Below are positions 5,555-9,231 of a stretch of 9,231 nt of DNA, in pieces. The stretch comes from Chitinophagaceae bacterium. GTDB lineage: Bacteria; Bacteroidota; Bacteroidia; Chitinophagales; Chitinophagaceae. Location: positions 1-9,231 of the forward strand of contig JALOMZ010000038.1 of the NCBI GenBank assembly GCA_025455205.1. The letters run 5' to 3'. The notes under the pieces were generated by a model. That model was given only the letters and a program-made list of their open reading frames with translations. It was not told the origin of the DNA and made no database searches. Made by a program: the position numbers and the translations under genes. Within the stretch, counting starts at the first letter, position 1, and each line of letters starts with the position of its first letter.

Positions 5555-6352
5555 ATGACAGATACCCAAACGATATCAATTCCTGCTGAACCCGGCTTTG
5601 GGTGCGCTTATTCCATCTGCACCCTGGTAACAGACTGGGAAGAGTATGCCACCATGAAGCGCAGTTTTGTGGAAGCTGGTTTTGACGGGCAATATGCCGA
5701 ATACCTGGTGGCCGACAACAGCCGGGGCAACCAATTTGATGCATACCAGGCCATCAATGCATTCATGCAGCAGGCCAGGGGCAGGTATACGATAATGGTG
5801 CACCAGGATGTTCGTTGCCTCACAGGGCGGGAACAACTGGATGCGCTGCTGCAGCAACTGCACGCCACTGATAAAGCCTGGTGCGTATGCGGCAACGCCG
5901 GCGCCTATGGCTACCACCGGGAATATGCCTGGTTGCGCAACGGGGGCAGGGATATCAAAACCATTTCGGAGCCCACCCGGGTGAATTCACTGGATGAGAA
6001 TTTTCTGCTGCTCAATAACCAATACCGTATTGGACTGTCGTACAACGTGGGCGGATTTCATTTCTATGGCACAGATATCTGCCTGCATGCCTTGTCGGCA
6101 GGTCTGCATTGCTATGTGATCCCCTTTCTGGTGGAACACCTGAGCATGGGCAACCTGCAGCAACTGGACCAGGCCAGGCAGCATTACCTTGATGCCTGCG
6201 GCGCCAAACTGCAACACCGCTTTGTACAAACCACCTGCACCAAATTCTACCTGGCAGGATCTGCACGGGCCAATCGTTTTTTCAATAGCCCGCCGGTGTT
6301 CTTTTTTGTGAAAGCCTGGCAGCGCATTAAATGGCTGTTCAGAATATCCTGA
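5555..6352 (+). CDS. Glycosyltransferase-like protein (Glyco_tranf_2_5 / StrF-type)
   Basis: This 265-residue protein resembles the Glyco_tranf_2_5 family. Visible marks are YLVADNSRGNQFDAYQAIN (D54-N55-S56), YTIMVHQDVRC (H83-Q84-D85-V86, in place of a DxD motif) and VGGFHFYGTDICLHALSAG, the FYGTD block typical of this family. The last part has a short aromatic stretch (PPVFFFVKAWQRIKWLF) that may contact the membrane. ATG 5555 lies 6 bp after the stop of the previous gene, which fixes the start. It is the last gene of the run, and its final codons overlap the end of the opposite-strand GT2 gene by 14 bp. Family membership comes from motif reading alone, and the donor and acceptor are unknown. 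Confidence 0.7.
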   Translation: MTDTQTISIPAEPGFGCAYSICTLVTDWEEYATMKRSFVEAGFDGQYAEYLVADNSRGNQFDAYQAINAFMQQARGRYTIMVHQDVRCLTGREQLDALLQQLHATDKAWCVCGNAGAYGYHREYAWLRNGGRDIKTISEPTRVNSLDENFLLLNNQYRIGLSYNVGGFHFYGTDICLHALSAGLHCYVIPFLVEHLSMGNLQQLDQARQHYLDACGAKLQHRFVQTTCTKFYLAGSARANRFFNSPPVFFFVKAWQRIKWLFRIS

Positions 6353-7325
6353 TCTGCTGGCCGGCAAAAGACTGCTTCACTTTTTCCATCACCACTTCCA
6401 CGGACAGCAGGCCATGCGCAACGGCCAGTTGTTGCAGCGCCTTCCTCCGCTGGCGGATGAGCCCGGCCTTACCCACAAACTGCACCAGGGCCCGTACAAA
6501 GAAAAAACGGCCGGTAAACAGCCGGATCAGCAACTCCGGCAACAACTGCAGGTACCAGGCCAGCAATCGCCATCCCTGCAGGTGCAGGGCATGCAGTATC
6601 ATCTTATTTCGGTCATAAATGGTATCCACAAAGCGTTTTCTGCGCTGGGATTTGATGGTTACCGAAACCCGGTGCCTGCATATGGCCTGGTGCTCGTAAT
6701 AACAGATCCAGCCCATGCGCCAGGCCCGGAGGCTGAGTTCATAGTCTTCCACATAAAAAGGGGAGAAGATCTCATCAAAGCCACCGAGGGTCCGCAGCTT
6801 GCGGGTGTCCATCAGGGCATTGGCGCCAGACAGATACATGCTGAAGATGCCATCATGCATGGCCGCTTCATCCAGCAGCAAATAGTTTCGGGCCGTTTTT
6901 ATTTTGGCACCATGAAAGGAGGGGAACTTGGCGCCATCCTGGATGATTTCATCATCCCAGCCAACCACACGCCCCATCACCCCAAACGTATCGGGCTTGT
7001 CAAAATAGCGCAGTAATGGCGCAAAATAACCCGGGCTCAGTTTCACATCACTGTTGAGCAGCAGGGTCTTGTTGAAGCGGGCGGCAGCAATGCCGGTATT
7101 GGCTGTTTGGGAAAAGCCGCCATTGAGCTTTCTTTCGATCACCTGTACAGCGGGAAAATGTTGCCTCACCATGCGAACCGAATCATCTGTACTGGCATCA
7201 TCCACTACAATCACCTCACCCGGCTCTCCGGCCTGTGCCAGCGCCTCCAGCGCGCAGGGCAATATTTGTGGCAACAGCAATGCGCCATTGTAATTGGGTA
7301 TGATGACCGAAATACCGGTGTCCAT
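6339..7325 (-). CDS. Family 2 glycosyltransferase
   Basis: The 328-residue product is a classical GT2 enzyme. ISVIIPNYNGALLL opens the domain, VVDDAST (D42, D43) binds the nucleotide, LNSDV (D93) is the DxD-like metal site, and FYVEDYELSLRAWRMGW (E193, D194) is the ED motif near the catalytic base. This order resembles WbbL-type rhamnosyltransferases, but the sugar cannot be read. The C-terminal 90 or so residues are rich in hydrophobic and basic residues (WYLQLLPELLIRLFTG) and may lie on the membrane. I start at ATG 7325, directly before ISVIIPNYNG; a start at 7379 would add 18 residues not typical of the family. TATTTTG on the minus strand (7353-7347) is a near -7 box 21 bp upstream. The gene converges on the three-gene run and probably serves the same glycan. 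Confidence 0.93.
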   Translation of the reverse strand: MDTGISVIIPNYNGALLLPQILPCALEALAQAGEPGEVIVVDDASTDDSVRMVRQHFPAVQVIERKLNGGFSQTANTGIAAARFNKTLLLNSDVKLSPGYFAPLLRYFDKPDTFGVMGRVVGWDDEIIQDGAKFPSFHGAKIKTARNYLLLDEAAMHDGIFSMYLSGANALMDTRKLRTLGGFDEIFSPFYVEDYELSLRAWRMGWICYYEHQAICRHRVSVTIKSQRRKRFVDTIYDRNKMILHALHLQGWRLLAWYLQLLPELLIRLFTGRFFFVRALVQFVGKAGLIRQRRKALQQLAVAHGLLSVEVVMEKVKQSFAGQQIRIF

Positions 7326-7407
7326 GTCCAGAATGCTTAGGGCCGACAAAATAGGGAAAGGGCACGATTGTGCCTCCAAATTGTGAAACCAATGCCGTTA
7401 AGTTAAT

Positions 7408-7498
7408 ATCTGCGGGTATCCGCGGTTTTTCAATCAGCGAGATATGCGGGGAATATTTCCCGCAGATGACGCTGATTCCAACGCAGATTTGCGCAGAT
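7408..7498. repeat. 91-bp nested imperfect palindrome
   Basis: Arms pair in several layers around the AT-rich centre at 7452-7457: GCGGG (7446-7450) with CCCGC (7459-7463), AATCAGCG (7432-7439) with CGCTGATT (7470-7477), and ATCTGCG (7408-7414) with CGCAGAT (7492-7498). The inner two layers share the exact centre 7454.5; the outer is offset by about 1.5 bases. No gene is inside. It has no T-run in the right place to be a simple terminator. It looks like a dispersed intergenic palindrome (REP- or MITE-like). Confidence 0.8.
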
Positions 7499-7564
7499 GA
7501 ACAAGGCACCCACCGTTAACAAAATGACATTGAATTGCGAAACTGCTAAAATCCGGAACTCCTG

Positions 7565-7596
7565 TTGGGTGATTCATGTCCATTCCCCTACATTTG
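7565..7596 (+). promoter_or_regulatory. Bacteroidota-type promoter of the SRP RNA
   Basis: TTG (7565-7567) is followed after 21 bp by TACATTTG (7589-7596), a perfect TAnnTTTG. Transcription would begin about 5 bp later, which agrees with the first paired base of the RNA at 7601. Confidence 0.8.
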
Positions 7597-7600
7597 CACC

Positions 7601-7697
7601 GGCAGGTCGTACACGACCAGCTCCTGCTGAATCCCCCCAGGACCGGAAGGTAGCAAGGGTAGGCGGTTGTAGCGGTGCGATGTACTCAGCCTGCCAC
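7601..7697 (+). ncRNA. ffs: Signal recognition particle RNA, small bacterial type (4.5S)
   Basis: The RNA scaffolds Ffh in co-translational targeting of membrane and secreted proteins. Its tip carries the conserved domain IV signature AGGACCGGAAGGTAGCAAGG (about 7629-7648), with the GGAA tetraloop and the asymmetric internal loop that Ffh recognises. The ends close the hairpin: GGCAGG (7601-7606) pairs with CCTGCC (7690-7695), and GTACA (7609-7613) with TGTAC (7681-7685). At about 97 nt it is the Alu-less short form. It has its own promoter and a terminator right after it. The exact 3' end is an estimate. Confidence 0.93.
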
Positions 7698-7705
7698 TTT
7701 TTTTT

Positions 7706-7729
7706 CCTCCCTTCACGGGGAGGTTTTTT
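7706..7729 (+). terminator. Terminator after the SRP RNA
   Basis: CCTCCC (7706-7711) pairs with GGGAGG (7718-7723), followed by six T (7724-7729). A run of eight T (7698-7705) precedes it. It separates the RNA gene from the transaldolase gene 50 bp downstream. Confidence 0.85.
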
Positions 7730-7779
7730 CATTATAGGCAATTCCGTTTCTTTGCTGCACATTTTTAATACAATCTCCC

Positions 7780-8436
7780 ATGAAATTTTTTATTGATACT
7801 GCCAACCTGGCCCAGATCAAGGAAGCAAATGACCTCGGCATCCTGGATGGCGTAACCACCAATCCTTCCCTGATGGCACAGGTAGGGGTGAAGGGTGAAG
7901 AAGCCATTATGAACCATTACAGGACCATCTGCGAAATTGTGGATGGCGATGTAAGCGCCGAAGTGTTCAGCACTGATTTTGAAGGCATCATTGCCGAAGG
8001 CCAGAAACTGGCAGCTATCCACCCCAATATTGTGGTGAAAGTGCCCATGATCAAGGAAGGCGTGAAGGCCCTGAAATGGTTTTCGGATAATAATATCAAA
8101 ACCAATTGCACCCTCGTGTTTTCTGCCGGCCAGGCCATCCTGGCGGCCAAAGCAGGGGCCAACTATGTGTCTCCTTTCATTGGTCGCATCGACGACAGTG
8201 GCTGGGATGGCATGGACCTGATCAGCCAGATCAGCAATATATATGCCATTCAGGGTTTTAAAACGGAGATCCTGGCTGCCTCCATCCGCAACCCGCTGCA
8301 CATCATCCGCGCCGCAGAAGCAGGTGCTGATGTATGCACCTGCCCGCTCGACAGTATCCTGGGCCTGCTGAAGCATCCGCTCACCGACATCGGACTGGCC
8401 AAGTTCCTGGAAGATGCCAAGAAAACCCAGGCCTGA
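7780..8436 (+). CDS. tal: Small transaldolase (TalC/Fsa family)
   Basis: The 218-residue protein has the length of the small (TalC/MipB-like) transaldolases, which move a dihydroxyacetone unit between sedoheptulose-7-phosphate and glyceraldehyde-3-phosphate in the pentose phosphate pathway. Motifs are [11 protein letters not shown] (D6), GVTTNPSLM (T26-N28), VVKVPM with the Schiff-base lysine K87, [11 protein letters not shown] and [12 protein letters not shown]61 (SAEVFS) and F133 (SPFIGR) match true transaldolases; fructose-6-phosphate aldolase FsaA has Gln and Tyr there, so transaldolase activity is the better call. ATG 7780 begins the first beta-strand of the barrel as usual. The gene is alone between two terminators. 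TTTCTTTG (7747-7754) is a weak -7 candidate. Confidence 0.95.
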   Translation: MKFFIDTANLAQIKEANDLGILDGVTTNPSLMAQVGVKGEEAIMNHYRTICEIVDGDVSAEVFSTDFEGIIAEGQKLAAIHPNIVVKVPMIKEGVKALKWFSDNNIKTNCTLVFSAGQAILAAKAGANYVSPFIGRIDDSGWDGMDLISQISNIYAIQGFKTEILAASIRNPLHIIRAAEAGADVCTCPLDSILGLLKHPLTDIGLAKFLEDAKKTQA

Positions 8437-8459
8437 TACAGGCCCAAAGCATAATAGCG

Positions 8460-8491
8460 GCCCCGGTCACCCTGAGTGTCCGGGGCTTTTT
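8460..8491 (+). terminator. Terminator of the transaldolase gene
   Basis: GCCCCGG (8460-8466) pairs perfectly with CCGGGGC (8480-8486) around a 13-base loop, followed by TTTTT (8487-8491). It starts 24 bp after the stop. There is no T-run on the other strand, so it does not clearly serve the converging gene that ends at 8494. Confidence 0.88.
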
Positions 8492-8493
8492 GT

Positions 8494-9231
8494 TTATCGC
8501 CTGCCGGGGTTGAAATACTGGAGGCTGCTTACTTCCGCAATACCCACCAGTTCATCGCTCCGGGCGCCAAAGGCGGTGTAATAAACCAGGATACGGTATT
8601 CGTTTTCCGCCTCCCACATGCTGCCCTCGGTGGGTATCAAACTGGCGGGGGCCTTGGGCTGGTTGCGCGGCCGGGCCACATAGGCATAATTGTAGAATCC
8701 GTTCTTCAGCATTTGCACATTTTCAAATGCCTGCAATGTTTCATTCCACTGCATCCGGTTCTTTTCATTGAGCTGAAAGCCGGTCATTTCTCCAAACAGG
8801 TAGATGTCCAACTGGCGGAATTGATCGGGCTGCTGGGGCAGGAAGGTGAAATGTACCCGGGCAATATCGCTCTGCCACCATGGATTTACGTTTTCCAGGT
8901 TGGAGATCACGTATTTGCCATTGATGTCGTTATAGTAGAAATAACGCATGGGGCTGCGGATGGTATCCGGTCGTACAAATACATCATAAGGCGTCTTGTT
9001 GTAGTTCACGCTGGCCACCCGGTCGCTCTGCAGCCGGAAGCTGCGCAGGTCGAGCCACCGCCATTCCTTTCCCGCTTCAAACACCAGCAGGTTCTCATCA
9101 CTGTATTCCAGGCTCTTGCCCCTGATAAAGGTGGGGGTGGTAATTACCCGGGCATTGTCCCAGCGGTTGTTTTGCATCACCACCAGTTTAACCTCACGGG
9201 CCGGATTGAGGATATCTATGTTACGGAAGGC
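8494..9231 (-). CDS. DUF5103 / type IX secretion plug-domain protein, 5' part outside the window
   Basis: The frame stays open to the window edge: 16 further codons (AFRNIDILNPAREVKLVV) precede the ATG at 9183, so the true start is beyond 9231 and 245 C-terminal residues are visible. The block VMQNNRWDNARVITTPTFIR, then LEYSDENLLVFEAGKEWRWLDLRSFRL, RYFYYNDINGKYVI and ARVHFTFL, are what I associate with the DUF5103 family, whose N-terminal domain is annotated as a type IX secretion system plug. Such proteins are usually exported; the signal peptide would lie outside the window. The C-terminal part (GFYNYAYVARP, ENEYRILVYYTAFGARSDELVGI) is a beta-rich tail typical of the family. It converges on the transaldolase gene, with only the terminator between them. 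The family name rests on recall of its motifs. Confidence 0.8.
   Translation of the reverse strand, partial: AFRNIDILNPAREVKLVVMQNNRWDNARVITTPTFIRGKSLEYSDENLLVFEAGKEWRWLDLRSFRLQSDRVASVNYNKTPYDVFVRPDTIRSPMRYFYYNDINGKYVISNLENVNPWWQSDIARVHFTFLPQQPDQFRQLDIYLFGEMTGFQLNEKNRMQWNETLQAFENVQMLKNGFYNYAYVARPRNQPKAPASLIPTEGSMWEAENEYRILVYYTAFGARSDELVGIAEVSSLQYFNPGRR

Noticed and set aside
7216..7509. 97-residue minus-strand frame
   Set aside because: It reads through the 91-bp palindrome and the antisense start of the GT2 gene, with no independent support.
7497..7796. 99-residue plus-strand frame
   Set aside because: It covers the SRP RNA, its promoter and its terminator and runs past the transaldolase start. 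The RNA gene explains the conservation.

Overview
The window looks like chromosomal DNA of a Bacteroidota bacterium, probably of the Chitinophagia/Chitinophagaceae type (the class is an inference). The reasons are: a propeller / Y_Y_Y / LytS-type sensor kinase paired with a LytTR regulator, a gene of the type IX secretion plug family (DUF5103), promoters of the Bacteroidota form (TTG, about 18-21 bp, TAnnTTTG), few Shine-Dalgarno sites, and intergenic palindromes. Most of it is ordinary housekeeping and cell-envelope sequence. I found no CRISPR array, phage, transposase or toxin-antitoxin module.

Layout. Positions 1-2058 (+) hold the 3' part of a two-component sensor kinase and, one base later, its LytTR response regulator. 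Positions 2059-2583 carry no gene and form a repeat mosaic: short GGCAATAG repeats, two copies of a hairpin element ending in a T-run (A1, A2), and between them a tandem array with a 96-97 bp period (two full units and one truncated). Positions 2584-2667 (-) are tRNA-Leu(CAG) with a clear promoter and an immediately adjacent terminator. Positions 2759-3571 (-) are dapD (lysine / diaminopimelate synthesis). A 98-bp divergent gap separates dapD from a three-gene glycosyltransferase run, 3670-6352 (+): a heptosyltransferase-like GT9 protein and two less typical GT-A-like enzymes, with gaps of 10 and 6 bp. A fourth glycosyltransferase (GT2) lies on the opposite strand at 6339-7325, and its 3' end overlaps that of the third by 14 bp.

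Positions 7326-7600 contain a 91-bp nested palindrome and a strong promoter. That promoter serves the small SRP RNA (about 7601-7697), which is followed by a terminator. Next come a small (TalC-type) transaldolase at 7780-8436 (+) with its own terminator and, converging on it, the C-terminal part of a DUF5103 protein at 8494-9231 (-), cut by the window edge.

How the parts fit: the GT9 gene and its neighbours probably build lipopolysaccharide core or another surface glycan. dapD supplies diaminopimelate for peptidoglycan and lysine, the transaldolase links pentose phosphates to glycolysis, and the SRP RNA and DUF5103 protein belong to protein export and secretion. The least explained material is the repeat mosaic at 2059-2583 and the palindrome at 7408-7498.
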